Assembly: GCF_051020975.1 (NCBI RefSeq)
Contig: NC_135046.1
Location: 7,316,001-7,380,000 of the forward strand
DNA length: 64,000 bases
Direction: 5' to 3'
From: Osmia lignaria lignaria
Lineage: Eukaryota; Arthropoda; Insecta; Hymenoptera; Megachilidae
Shown here: positions 50,264 to 62,563 of the stretch, in pieces
Numbering within the stretch: the first letter of the stretch is position 1
Layout: each line of letters opens with the position of its first letter
Position numbers and translations under genes: made by a program
The notes under the pieces: generated by a model
The model's database searches: none
What the model was told of the DNA's origin: nothing
What the model saw: the letters and a program-made list of their open reading frames with translations, nothing else

Positions 50264-50960
50264 AACGTGAAACCATTCAAAACAGACAACATAAAATAAA
50301 AATTGAAGCAATATAATCTTGAAACAGAAAATAAAATTAACATCCTAATATCAGAAACAATTGAGAAAATAATAATAATTTAACAATAAAATGCTGTAAC
50401 GGAAAACATAATTATTAGGATTAGATATACAATAACGTGAAACCATTCAAAACAGACAACATATGTAAAATAAAACTTTAAACAATACAATCTTGAAATA
50501 AAAAATAAAATTAACATCCTAACATCAGAAACAATTGAGAAAATAATAATAATTTAACAATAAAATGCTGTAACGGAAAACATAATTATTAGGATTAGAT
50601 ATACTATAACGTGAAACCATTCAAAACAGACAACATAAAATAAAAATTTAAACAATACAATCTTGAAATAGAAAATAGAATTAACATCCTAATATCAAAA
50701 ACAATTGAGAAAATAACAATTCAACAATAAAATGCTGAAACAGAAAATATAATTAACATCATAATTTCAGTAACAATTAAAAAATAATTCAACAATAAAA
50801 TGCTGAAATAGAAAATATAATTAACATCATAATTTCAGTAACAATTAAAAAATAATTCAACAATAAAATGCTGAAATAGAAAATATAATTAACATCATAA
50901 TTTCGATTACAACTGAAATGAAAAATGCTGAAACAGAATATATAATTACCATTACAATCT
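50264..50960 (+). repeat. AT-rich tandem repeats of about 170 bp then 68 bp
   Basis: Three units beginning aacgtgaaaccattcaaaac start at 50264, 50434 and 50608. The last breaks down into shorter units beginning aaaatgctgaaa at 50729, 50797, 50865 and about 50923. The shorter unit is a fragment of the longer one, so the array changed its period. Confidence 0.85.
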
Positions 50961-51474
50961 CAGGGTAGGTTTTAAATAAATAGAACATAATTAAAATAAG
51001 AACATGAAATATAATTGATGTGCAAATCAATAAGAAAAGAATAATTTATTTCAATAAAGCAATAAACGAAAAAGAAATAGGGGAAATAAAATCGCGAGTT
51101 GACCATTCAACGAGCTGGGTATTGAACTCGTAAAATGTCGAGTTCAATACGTCCTGGACGGTATTATTCATACCGTTCAAGGAAAAACACAAAAAATGAA
51201 AAAACAAATTAGCGAGCATAGTGACAGAATGACTGTCCATCCGAAGATGGAGAGCCATTAGTAGTTCCCCTCTTCTGGGCAAATTTTGCCGGGGCTCTTC
51301 AGCATATAGCCTCTTCTTTCTTCGGCAATAGCCTCACAAAAATCACTCGCGAAAATTTTACGTTTGCTCAGACATTTGTAAAAACGTAACACGTAAACGA
51401 GCAACGATCCCTTGAATCGCTACTCGCATACCTGCACAATTTTTGCAAATGTCCAAGTACAAAACACTTTTTAA

Positions 51475-51505
51475 TTTCACTTCACTTCACTTCACTTCAC
51501 TTCAC
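51475..51505. repeat. (ACTTC)n microsatellite
   Basis: About six tandem ACTTC pentamers in intergenic repeat-rich DNA. Confidence 0.85.
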
Positions 51506-52444
51506 TGCACTTTCACTTTAATACTTCATTTTTGTAATCGGGTCTAGTACCACGACTACGACTTACAAACTAATAAGGCTTGGCCTTGAAAAAAGGGCAT
51601 CAAGAGAGAATGTTAAATTAATTAATTGATAAATTAATTAAATTGCATTTTCATCTTTTCTCTTGATTTTTGGTTTCCCAACCCCAGATACAAGCTTCTC
51701 ACGTATTAGAGGAGAATACGAAGAGAAACATGAAAGCTTGCTCTGGCCCTGCCTACTTATAAACTAAACTCAATCACACCAGAAGTAAACTACCTGCCTG
51801 CCTATCGCTATATTTAAAAAAGTGCAAAAATCATTCTCACAAAAATTCACTCCACGGTTCTCATACAACCACCCGGGTGCAAAAATGCCTACACCTAGAG
51901 AGAACGTCCCGGGACGCCTCCGACACCCGAGTTCAATTCAACTTTCACACTCTAATAAAATCATACCTTTTTGCTGAAATCGACTGACAAATAATAGTGA
52001 CCATTATGCTAAAGTAATACATTTCATTTTCGTATTCTATTAAATTATCTAATGTAAAAATTTCTCAATTTATTCTTGATAAGTATTTTGTAATGTTATA
52101 GGAAGTTAAGATTGTTAATAAACGATACAAATCCCACATCCTAACCACACACACACATGTGGAACTTCTATCGTGGTTCACTATTGGTTCACTACTTTTG
52201 TCAGTCGCCAAAATGTATTACACTTAAAACTAAACCTTGCTCACCGCCCTCCACCCACGCGAGTACATCTAAGTACTCGAATGAGCTTTGGGCATAAAAA
52301 TGAACAAGGCCAAAGGTATTTTCACCTACCAGTTTTCTTCATGTGTGCTGAAATGCCTAAGCTAAAACGTATGATTAGCAAAAACTAAAGATGATATTCT
52401 CACTTTATTAAAAGTAAGAATATCGGCGAAATTTCACGGCTCCG

Positions 52445-55400
52445 ATTTAGTATATGGGCTGCCCCCCCCCCCCCCCCCCCCCAGGGGGTTTTATTTTTAA
52501 TAAAAGTGACTCGACTTTGCAAATATAAAGCTTGAAGAGCAAATACAGAAAAGCAAAATTGAGCAACTATGACATAAAACATGGTGCACTGCTAATATCA
52601 GCTGGCAACGGAGGTTCTTAGGCCCTCTGGACTTGCGCCCGACGCTACATACCACCCACCCCGCCTGGACGTCGTAACGCCAGGACAGGATGCACCCCTT
52701 CGCTAAGAGCGCTACCCGCCCGTCCAACACGTTGCATCCAACGGTGTCAGATTGACGGACGCCCATAGTATAGACAAAAGGACTACAGTTTAGAATATGG
52801 TAACATATTTTCATATGTTCCGTATTCTAAAGCTGCGCCTGCAAAGGCCTAGTAATGCATGGGTTTATCTCCCATGAGATGGTGTTTCACGGTCTTATGC
52901 CGCGGAATCCTTGTAACTAATTTGATTAAATAAATAAAATATTGGATTGAGTTTAAAAACCAAAAGGATTCCCACCAAATACTAGTCAGTGCATTGTCAT
53001 ATTTACTCTCGCGTTGGAAATTTTTCGCAACACTAATTAAAATAGAAAATCCTGCTCTAAAAACATGACTAGTACATAAACATCTAACGGGCTAATATTT
53101 CACTATACTGATGAATGATGAGTGTTTAGGGTCGAGAACCGTGAACGTGACAGAATGAATTTCAAGTATGAACGAAGAGCTTTCTACAATGCTTGAAGAG
53201 CAAATACTGAAAAGCAAAATAGAGCAACTATGACGCAAAAACGGTGCACTTCTAATATCAGCTGGCAACGGAGGTTTTCGGGCCCCCTGGACTTAAGCCC
53301 GACGCTACATACCACCCACCCCGCCTAGGAAAGGATGCACCCCTTCGCTAAGAGCGCTACCCGCCCGTCCAACACGTTGCATCCAACGGTGTCAGATTGA
53401 CGGACGCCCATAGTATAGGCAAAAGGACTGCAGTTTATTAAATGGAACATATGGATGTGCGCCACATTCTAAACTGCGCCTTGAAAGGCCTAGTAATGCA
53501 TGGTTTTATCTCCCATGAGATGGTGTTCACGGTCTTATGCCGCGGAATCCTTGTAACTAATTTGATTAATTAAACAAAGCATTGAGTTTAAAAACCAAAA
53601 GGATTCCCACCGAATACTAGTAAGTGCATCGTCATATTTACTCTCGCGTTATTTATCGCAACACTAATTAAAATAGAAAATCCTGATCTAGCAACATGAC
53701 TAAAGGGGAGCTTTAAATTATGCTCGAAGAGCAAACACTGAAAAGCAAAATTGAGCAAATATGACTCAAACATCCGTCCACTGCTAATATCAGCTGGCAA
53801 CGGAGGTTCTTAGGCCCCCTGGACTTACGCCCGACGCTACATACCACCCACCCCGCCTGTTTAAGGCTCTAGGCCCAGGCAGGGTGCACCCCTTCGCTAA
53901 GAGCGCTACCCACCCATCGAACACGTTGCATCCAACGTGTCCGAGTGGTGGACGCCCATAGTATAGGCAAAAGGACTTTAAGACAGCTTAGCGTATGGGA
54001 TGCAACATACTTAAATGTTCCGTACTCTATGGCTGTGCCTGCAAAGGCCTAGTAATGCATGGTTTTATCTCCCATGAAGTGGTGTTCACGGTCTTATGCC
54101 GCGGATTCCTTGTAACTAATTTTATCAAATAAAAACCAAAAGGATTCCCACCGAATACTAGTCAGTGTATAGTCATATTTACTCTCGCGCCGGAAATTTT
54201 TCGCAACACTACTTAAACTTGAAAATTCTAACGGGGTAATATTTACTCTCGCGTTGAAAATTTTTCGCAACACTACTTAAACTTGAAAATCTTAACGGGG
54301 TAATATTTATTCTCGTGTTGAAAATTTTTCGCAACACTACTTTAACTTGAAAATCCTTACGGGGTAATATTTACTCTCGCGTTGAAAATTTTTCGCAACA
54401 CTACTTTAACTTCAAAATCCTAACGGGGTAATATTTCACTACAAAAGGGTATGCGGGTGGATAAATGATTACGTGATAGAGTTCGTGAGGCTGAAGTGCG
54501 AATGATGAGTGTTTAGGGTCGAGAACCGTGAACGTGACAGAATGAATTTGAAGTATGATCGAAGAGCTTTCTATAATGCTTGAAGAGCAAATACTGAAAA
54601 GCAAAATAGAGCAACTATGACGCAAAAATGGTGCACTTCTAATATCAGCTGGCAACGGAGGTTTTCGGGCCCCCTGGACTTACGCCCGACGCTACATACC
54701 ACCCACCCCGCCTAGAACAGGGTGCACCCCTTCGCTAAGAGCGCTACCCGCCCGTCCAACACGTTGCATCCAACGTGTCAGATTGACGGACGCCCCTAGT
54801 ATAGGCAAAAGGACTGCAGTTTATTAAATGGAACATATGGATGTGCGCCACATTCTAAACTGCGCCTTGAAAGGCCTAGTAATGCATGGGTATATCTCCC
54901 AGAGATGGTGTTCACGGTCTTATGCCGCGGAATCCTTGTAACTAATTTGATTAATTAAATAAAACATTGAGTTTAAAAACCAAAAGGATTCCCACCGAAT
55001 ACTAGTAAGTGCATCGTCATATTTACTGTCGCGTTATTTATCGCAACACTAATTAAAATAGAAAATCCTGATCTAGCAACATGACTAAAGGGGAGCTTTA
55101 AATTATGCTCGAAGAGCAAACACTGAAAAGCAAAATTGAGCAAATATGACTCAAACATCCGTCCACTGCTAATATCAGCTGGCAACGGAGGTTCTTAGGC
55201 CCCCTGGACTTACGCCCGACGCTACATACCACCCACCCCGCCTGTTTAAGGCTCTAGGCCCAGGCAGGGTGCACCCCTTCGCTAAGAGCGCTACCCACCC
55301 ATCGAACACGTTGCATCCAACGTGTCCGAGTGGTGGACGCCCATAGTATAGGCAAAAGGACTTTAAGACAGCTTAGCGTATGGGATGCAACATACTTAAA

Positions 55401-55952
55401 TGTTCCGTACTCTATGGCTGTGCCTGCAAAGGCCTAGTAATGCATGGTTTTATCTCCCATGAAGTGGTGTTCACGGTCTTATGCCGCGGATTCCTTGTAA
55501 CTAATTTTATCAAATAAAAACCAAAAGGATTCCCACCGAATACTAGTCAGTGTATAGTCATATTTACTCTCGCGCCGGAAATTTTTCGCAACACTACTTA
55601 AACTTGAAAATTCTAACGGGGTAATATTTACTCTCGCGTTGAAAATTTTTCGCAACACTACTTAAACTTGAAAATCTTAACGGGGTAATATTTATTCTCG
55701 TGTTGAAAATTTTTCGCAACACTACTTTAACTTGAAAATCCTAACGGGGTAATATTTCACTACACAAGGGTGTGCGGATGGATAAATGATTATGTGATAG
55801 AATTCGTGAGGCTGAAGTGTGAATGATGAGTGTTTAGGGTCGAGAACCGTGAACGTGACAGAATGAATTTCAAGTACGAAAGGGGATCTTTATACAATGC
55901 TTGAAGAGCAAATACTGACCCCCCTGGGGGGCCAGCCCATATACTAAACTGA
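52445..55952. mobile_element. 3.5-kb inverted-repeat-bounded composite tandem array
   Basis: The left end reads tttagtatatgggctg, then 21 C residues (52462-52482), then aggggg. The right end is its reverse complement, cccctggggggccagccc then atatactaaa, ending near 55949. Between them, copies starting gcttgaagagcaaa (or gctcgaagagcaaac) occur at about 52530, 53191, 53722, 54578, 55108 and 55898. The two blocks 53191-54577 and 54578-55897 are close to identical, a higher-order repeat of about 1.39 kb. Sub-arrays of a 66-bp unit (actctcgcgttgaaaatttt) sit at 54.18-54.43 and 55.57-55.75 kb. There is no transposase frame, so a non-autonomous element with internal satellite expansion is inferred. 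Confidence 0.6.
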
Positions 55953-56569
55953 TGCCAATTTCACGAGTAAAATCGGAAAAACGTTTCAATTTCAAGAGCG
56001 ATTTCGTTATCAAAGTAAGTAGTTATAATAATTAATAGTATTCATGCTTATTATTTTGATATTGAAATCCACTCATCGCGAAATAAATTCTTGTACATAT
56101 AAAAAAGAAAATGTATTGTGAAGTCGGAGGGTCATCCGACTTCTCTACATTTTTAAACTCGAAATCTATACATGTAAGTATGTACAAGAAACCCCTATCC
56201 TGAGCTAAGGCATAAAATACACAAAAAAGCAATTTGCACGATTATCATTGTATAAAATGATACAATGATATTCGTGGGTCACTATGCTCGCTCAAAAAAT
56301 AAAAATTACAACCAATTCCCGTGTCGCTACGGACCATTCGTCCTACGACATGATGGGAACCGGAGGAACTTTAAAGCATGCGACTCACCGATCGTTGACT
56401 TGCACTACTGCACTCGCCACGCATCTTATTGTTAAGATTAAGATGGCTCGTCAAAGAAACGGTATCCCTACTGGCCAAAGCATCTGAAAGCATAAAAATC
56501 ACGATTCTTGAACGATATATGTTTTCTCTCAATTTGTTGTAGTTAATATGCTAATACATAGGATAATTC

Positions 56570-57060
56570 AAAAATATGCATGCAAAACTATATGGGAATA
56601 ACTACACCATAAAACACGGTAAAACACATGCAAATACATCCCAAAATACTCGAAGATCAAAACCATAGAACACTATAAAATATTTGCAAAATTATAGTAA
56701 AACACATAGGGTACCAATCCATAAAACCTACTAATAAATCCGTATAAATATGTCAAAACACAAAGGGTACTACTCCATAAAACCCACTAATAAATCCGTA
56801 TAAATATGCCAAAACGCATAGGGTACCACTCCATAAAACACAATAAAGCACATGCAGGTACATGGGGTACCACACCACACAGCACACTAATGCACTTGTA
56901 TAAAAATGTCAAAACACATGGGTGACCACACCATAAGACGCACTAATATATCCGTATAAATATTCCAAAACACAAGGGAAACACTATAGGAAACACCATA
57001 GGCACACACAGTAACACTTGTGGTAACACACTGATAAATCCATGCACGAATATCCATAGT
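56570..57060 (+). repeat. AT-rich minisatellite, period about 56 bp
   Basis: Degenerate units built from gggtaccactccataaaac, actaataaatccgtataaat and ccaaaacacatag. Clear units start near 56709, 56765 and 56820, then decay to the right. It is in the intergenic region before SCLT1; 57061-57887 shows only a CpG-rich patch near 57.15-57.2 kb and AT-rich DNA. Confidence 0.8.
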
Positions 57061-57887
57061 GTCAACCCGTACCGGAATATGTTGGGCAGCTCCATCCGTA
57101 TCCTTCGGCGGTTGTGATAAGACTGACTAGATTTGACCTTTCTTCAGGTCGCGCTTGTACCGACGCGCGGCGCGCGCAATCAAGTATGGCGTTCCGCTTC
57201 ACCGGTTCCGCAGATTTAACTATTTCTATCTGATATTTGTTAATATTTGTTTAATTATTATTTTATGTTTTACAATTGCATATTAATCAAATTATTGTTA
57301 TATCTATTTAAATTGTTTATTTCTTTACATTTCCGCCTGGGTATATTGCAAAATTTTGTTTAATTATTTTATTAAAAATTATTTAATTATTATTTTTAAT
57401 TATACAATTGTTTATTAATCAAACGAACAAACTGCGCCCTACAGAATGAACGAGAAACTAAATTTCTGGTCTGTTTTACCTTGTTGACGTCTTTCGCGAG
57501 TGAACCATCTACTAAATCGTAGTTTTCAAATTACTTCTACCTGGAGACTTGTACTTACATCATCCCTTGGGTGCTCGTTTTATTCTATCCGACCCAAAGA
57601 ATATTAATCTAGTCCCTATTTGGACATACGATTCACAGAAATGTTTATATTACGAATAAATCAATGCAGGTGTGTTCTACGTTCTAGGGATTTTTCTAGG
57701 GACTGTCGGTAAAGTTTTCAACACTACCATCACCGTGTTTATTTACGTGTCAGAAATAAGTAATGTTACTAATGTACTGCTTGAAACACAGCATAAAACG
57801 TTGTAAATATAAATTAAACGTATAATGTATTTTCATAATGTTTCTTAGCTCAACGCAGTATTACGAAATAAATTATTTAGCGTTAAA

Positions 57888-60377
57888 ATGCTCGACGCAG
57901 AGCAAGGGGATAATCAAAAAGAGGGGTTAGTTTTGTGGTTATACATTCTGCTATACCGCAGTTCACCAGAGTCCATAACTGCGAAAAGACCAGTTTTCGT
58001 TCTTCGCGCTTCTCCAGTGCGCATCTTTGCCCTGATTGGCGATACTCCCAAACGAAGTGGAAAGCGATTAGCAGAGAGCTCGCTGCGTTCCCCCACCATC
58101 TTCCAACCTGCGCGTCGCAGGTATGGACTCTGGTGAACTGCGGTATACATTGCTGTTTTTCCTATTTACCATAAACATATTTGAATAATTTGTTTTCATT
58201 AGAGTTGATGAACGAGATATAATACTTGAAGAATACTATGGAATCGTGGAAGGCCTCAAACAGGATTTGCATCTATGCAAGGTTTGCATTATGCTCATGA
58301 TTTATTGTACCTGTATTGTTGATTTTGTTGTTTTCAGGTAGAACAAAATAATATACGAACTGAATTAGAAATTTTAAGAAATGAGAGCCAACAGGCTGAT
58401 GATATTAGAGAATCTATTAATAATATTCATTTAGAAGAATGTAGTGATCAAGATTTACATAAGCTAGAAATAGCAAATTTACAAGAGCGTATTGAACTTT
58501 TAGAAACAGAAAAGAATTCAGCATTGCAATTATGGCATATTTCATTAAATACCATAAGTGTTTTAGAAGAAGAATTAAAAAAATTTCGTGCAGATGGAAA
58601 AGGAACAAAATTTTATCAGGAACAAGCAAATGTTATGAAGGAAAGTTATTCAGAAGCTATTAAAATGTTGCAGGAGAAACTTTCACAGACTAAACAGAAT
58701 TTTATGAAACATCAAACACTGTATCACACCAGTAAAGAAAAAATTGAGCATTTAACTAAAGAGAAACATGAACTTTTGGAAAAATTGAACAGTTTACAAA
58801 AGGATGCTCAAGATAAAGGTCAGTATTACATGGTTATAATTTTCTGCAACAAATGGAGACATTATTTTTATGTTTTAAAAGACAGGAATAATCAGGTGGC
58901 AATAGAGACATTAAAACAGGAATTGGCTTATGCTAAAACAGAGGCTAACAAAATGGTGCAAGTAAAAATGGAACTGGAGAGAAAGTTACATGAAATTAAG
59001 AGATACGCGGAAAATATAATGGAAAAAGATAAAGAAACAAAGACTAAAATGGGAGAAGCTATTGAACTGATAGAATCTGCAGTGAGGGAGAAAGATATGG
59101 TAGTTCACCGCGAATCGCTTATTTTGGAAGAAAAAGCCCGATTAGAACATCGATTAAATATAATAGCAAGTGAATATGATACAAAAATACAAGAATTAAA
59201 TATGAAGACCAAAGATGAGATTGAATTACATACGAAACGATATTTAACAGAAATTAAAGAACTTAAAGCAGAATTGAAGGAGAAAACAATGGTAGTAGAA
59301 AAAGTTCAGAGAGATTTAAAATTTACTGAAGAAGAATTAATTAAAGTTCAAAGAGACGTGAATGCAAAGATATTAGATTATGAGCAAAAAATTAAATGTT
59401 TGGAACTTCAGTTGCAAGTATACGATGAAACAATATGTAAAAATAAATATGACATAGAAATGAAACAATTGAAAGAAAAAATTACTGCTCTTGAAAATAA
59501 ACTAGCGACTTCGAATGATAAATTACAAAAATTAGAACAACAACAAACTAATACTATAGAAGATCAAGCGAAAAGAGCTGATCGCGAAAATAAAGACATA
59601 ATGAAACAATATTCAGACTTGGAGAGTCAGTTAGCTAAAACGCTAGGCGACAAAGAAGATGTTGTGTTACAATTAAAATCATTGAAGTATGATTTTGATT
59701 ATGAAATGCAAAAAAGAGATAATGAAAGACATTCTCTCGAAAATAAAATTCGAGAATTAGAAATTAATCATCACAAGGCGAGTTGTATGAAGGACAATAA
59801 GTTACGAGATGATGTGGCCGATGAAGTGAACGTTTCTGATGTAAAAAATAAACGCACATTCGATATAATGTAAGTACATAAAATTTTCTAATATTTCAAG
59901 TGGTATTGTATACGATTCTATTTCAGGGTGGAAAATAAATGTAACTGTTGTCAATCAGTATTATCAGATCATATGAATAAATTGCAGGAAAAGTTTGATA
60001 GAAAGACAAAAGAATTAGTTTATCATGTTCAAGTTCATCAGAAATTAAGTAAAAGGTATGAAAATTTTATACATGTAGGTATATATATGAACAATTAAAA
60101 TAATTTACACTACTCTACTTTAGATGGAGAGACGAGGCAAAATCTCTAACAGTTAAATTTCAAAGAAGGACTAAGGAACTAAGAAGCAAAATAAATGCAT
60201 TACAAAAAGAAAATACTGAATTACAAACTGAATTATTAACTTGCAAGCAACAATTAGCACAAGATGCAATACATAGCATACAAAGGTATGTATTTACTAT
60301 ATGTATGTATATAGTAACTGATATAATGACTGTTAAATATTCTTTTCAGATTTAATGAAGCAAATGAAATTAGGTGA
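57888..60377 (+). CDS. SCLT1: SCLT1-like coiled-coil protein (centriole distal appendage)
   Basis: Seven exons: 57888-57925, 58203-58281, 58338-58818, 58882-59869, 59927-60055, 60124-60285, 60350-60377. They give 634 residues, almost all coiled coil (heptads rich in Leu, Glu, Lys). The match to sodium channel and clathrin linker 1 rests on NLQERIELLETEKNSALQLW near the N-terminus and RWRDEAKSLTVKF near the C-terminus. Both align with human SCLT1 in place, and the length is similar (688 in human). SCLT1 is a distal appendage component needed for ciliogenesis. The intron 58819-58881 is 63 nt, in frame and stop-free. I call it an intron because the retained 21 residues (GQYYMVIIFCNKW and on) would break the coiled coil. 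AATAAA at 60519-60524. Confidence 0.68.
57952..58147. mobile_element. MITE in SCLT1 intron 1
   Basis: Arms 57952-57983 and 58116-58147 (tataccgcagttcaccagag at the left) are 32-bp reverse complements with one mismatch. The outermost TA on each side, TA-TACCGCAG and CTGCGGTA-TA, fits the TA target duplication of Tc1/mariner-type elements. It is 196 bp long, GC-richer than the flanks, and has no coding capacity of its own. Confidence 0.7.
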
Positions 60378-60518
60378 CAATATTTTCTTTTATTTACAAA
60401 AACCTTACAGTGTATGTTTCTTAATGTAAATATTATAACATCTCTAAGTTTATTCACATTAAAAATACATTTCATACCACATATATACTTTTTGTTTTTT
60501 AAATACCTATCTATCTAT

Positions 60519-60524
60519 AATAAA
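60519..60524 (+). terminator. SCLT1 polyadenylation signal
   Basis: AATAAA 142 nt after the SCLT1 stop and 10 nt before the end of the convergent SNF8 coding sequence. The SCLT1 3' end therefore probably overlaps SNF8. Confidence 0.6.
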
Positions 60525-60533
60525 ATTAAGTGC

Positions 60534-61289
60534 TTACTCTGTGGATACAATACAAGCTGTGAACAAACTAGGAAACCAACACAATGTTTCATTTTCTCCT
60601 TGTTCATCTAACCATGCTAGTCCTTCTTTTACCATATGGTCCAAGGCTTTTTGTGCACGATCTGGTTCCCACTTTAACTCTTTGCAAAGTATCGACTTTG
60701 AAATATGTGCATTTCCAGATAAACTAGCTTGCTGTAACACAGCAGTATGTTCCATACTTAGTTCACCAGGAACAGATTGTACCAGGTGTTTGCCTCTTCC
60801 AATTGGAACAATAGAAAATCCATTTCCAAAAATTTTTAGTTTTTTTGCTGCAGCCAATAAGTCTTCATTTGTTATTTCTTGATGTTCTTTTCTACGACCT
60901 CTTGCTTGTATTAATCTTGTTCTAAGTTCATCTAATGAGATCAATCCACCATTTTTATAATTTGTTGCCATGCATACTTCTACAATTTGTACAGCTAGCT
61001 CATAATAAAAGTCTCCTATGCCAAGGACAGACCAAAACCCTTTTCCTGAGGCTAAAGGGTCCACACCAATTGAGGCACACATTTCAGTGAATTGCCGTCG
61101 AAAACGTGCATTCTTTTTAATTTCATTTTTATGCTTTGTTGCAAACTCTTCTAAATTAACGCGAAAAGTTTCCATGTGTTTTGTCATTTGCTCAAACTGG
61201 TTCTCTTGAATCTCTGTCCCCTTATCTTTATATTTTTCTTTCTCCAGCTTTTGTTTTTGAATTGCACCAACGCCTGCCTTTCGTCTCAT
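60534..61289 (-). CDS. SNF8: ESCRT-II subunit SNF8/VPS22
   Basis: Single-exon gene for 251 residues (258 in human). SNF8 is a core subunit of ESCRT-II with VPS25 and VPS36, and acts in endosomal sorting of ubiquitinated receptors. The N-terminal helix (RRKAGVGAIQKQKL..KYKDKGTEI) and LEEFATKHKNEIKKNARFR..MCASIGVDPLASGKGFWS are near-identical to animal SNF8. FYYELAVQIVEVC and the second winged helix ending in KEGLAWLDEQ..WFPSLF follow. Start at MRRKAGVG, as in the family. Head-to-head with RBX1 (377 bp apart) and tail-to-tail with SCLT1 (156 bp between stops). Drosophila calls this gene larsen. Confidence 0.97.
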   Translation of the reverse strand: MRRKAGVGAIQKQKLEKEKYKDKGTEIQENQFEQMTKHMETFRVNLEEFATKHKNEIKKNARFRRQFTEMCASIGVDPLASGKGFWSVLGIGDFYYELAVQIVEVCMATNYKNGGLISLDELRTRLIQARGRRKEHQEITNEDLLAAAKKLKIFGNGFSIVPIGRGKHLVQSVPGELSMEHTAVLQQASLSGNAHISKSILCKELKWEPDRAQKALDHMVKEGLAWLDEQGENETLCWFPSLFTACIVSTE

Positions 61290-61666
61290 TGTGTAATATA
61301 TTTTATAACGTTTAAGAGAATACCGAACAATAATTGAAAACTATATACGCACAAAATTAAGGTAATTTGCTCCAACTTTTAAATGATCGAAGTAACTGTC
61401 ATATTAAGTCGAACAAGAGTTCTAATAACATAGCCTAGTACTGATACACTAACATAATAGTAAATTTTTCATACAATTTACACTTTGATTTACAAGCATT
61501 TTTCCAACACCCAATTACAACAGCACCTCTGTTGTAGTATAACAATGCATAATATACTTAAAATAATTAATAATTAGAAAAATATGTACTTTACATGCTA
61601 GCTGTTCGTTGTATTTCGAGTCTCTGACACGAGGTGTCAGTTGGCTTTAAACATCAAAATTTAAAT
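61290..61666. promoter_or_regulatory. Bidirectional promoter region of SNF8 and RBX1
   Basis: 377 bp separate the two divergent start codons. The stretch is AT-rich with no open frame. Both genes are housekeeping genes, so a shared promoter is likely, but no core motif stands out. Confidence 0.55.
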
Positions 61667-62563
61667 ATGGCGTCGGCAATGGAAATTGATGATGAAGAAA
61701 ACGATTTACCAACTTCGAGTAGTAGTAAAGGAGAGAAAAAACGTTTTGAAGTAAAAAAGGTGAAATGAAGAGCTAAGAGAAGTGTTTTGCCGAATATATA
61801 CAAGTTCTTCTAATTTTAATACTTTGATTTTCAAACTCTAACCTCATTTTTTGCATTGTCATTTTTACTGTACTCGCATGGTTTATATTTACGCTGTAAT
61901 CAATAACTTGAATTTTGTATCATTTCAGTGGAATGCTGTGGCTCTTTGGGCATGGGGTATGTATTACAAGTCTTATTGCAATAATGTATTTCCACCAAAT
62001 TCACCAAAGTTATTATAGTATTATATTTACAGGATTATTCATTAATTATGGAATTTATTATTTTACAGATATTGTAGTAGATAATTGCGCAATCTGTCGT
62101 AATCATATAATGGACTTATGTATTGAATGTCAAGCAAATCAAGCATCAGCCACCAGTGAGGAATGTACTGTAGCTTGGGGTGTATGCAATGTATGCATCT
62201 TCTTCTTATGGTTTATGTTACATACACATTTAGTATCGATTGCATAACTGATATACTTTAACTTTTTTATTTAAAATTTTTGACATTTGTTTTCGCATAG
62301 CATGCATTCCATTTCCATTGCATCTCGCGTTGGTTGAAGACTCGACAAGTTTGTCCACTAGACAATCGAGAGTGGGAGTTCCAGAAGTGAGTACAATCTA
62401 CATCATACAACAATACACTACTGGCTTCTTAGAGCTTTTGAAAATTGTTTGTGTGTTGGTAGAAAAAGCACAAAACATTTTCATATAGTTGATTCAAGTT
62501 CTTCTGTATGTACAATATTTTCTAAGTAAAATTTAATTTGTTTGTTTTAGATACGGTCATTAG
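61667..62563 (+). CDS. RBX1: RING-box protein 1 (RBX1/Roc1)
   Basis: Five exons, 61667-61759, 61929-61956, 62069-62190, 62301-62386 and 62551-62563, give 113 residues (108 in human). RBX1 is the RING-H2 subunit of cullin-RING E3 ligases; it recruits the E2 and promotes cullin neddylation. After a variable acidic N-terminus, [39 protein letters not shown] and on to QVCPLDNREWEFQKYGH is practically identical to the human protein. The zinc ligands C-x2-C, the C-rich insert, HAFHFHC and CPLD are all present. AATAAA at 62638-62643 marks the 3' end. Confidence 0.98.

Larger units (their letters stand above)
49001..52440. other. Accessory repeat-rich intergenic DNA, left part
   Basis: No gene recognised. 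Two related GC-rich strings, accacgaggaggttgctg near 49604 and accacgtggaggtggctac near 50218, mark copies of one dispersed repeat. The string aaccgacttcgaaaagaagg near 49963 resembles an end motif common in insect repeats. Tandem arrays follow at 50.26-50.96 kb and an ACTTC run near 51.48 kb. Confidence 0.55.

Noticed and set aside
53588..55185. Two nearly identical 70-codon minus frames (53588-53800 and 54973-55185)
   Set aside because: They repeat only because the underlying 1.39-kb unit is duplicated. The translation has no domain and other units break it.
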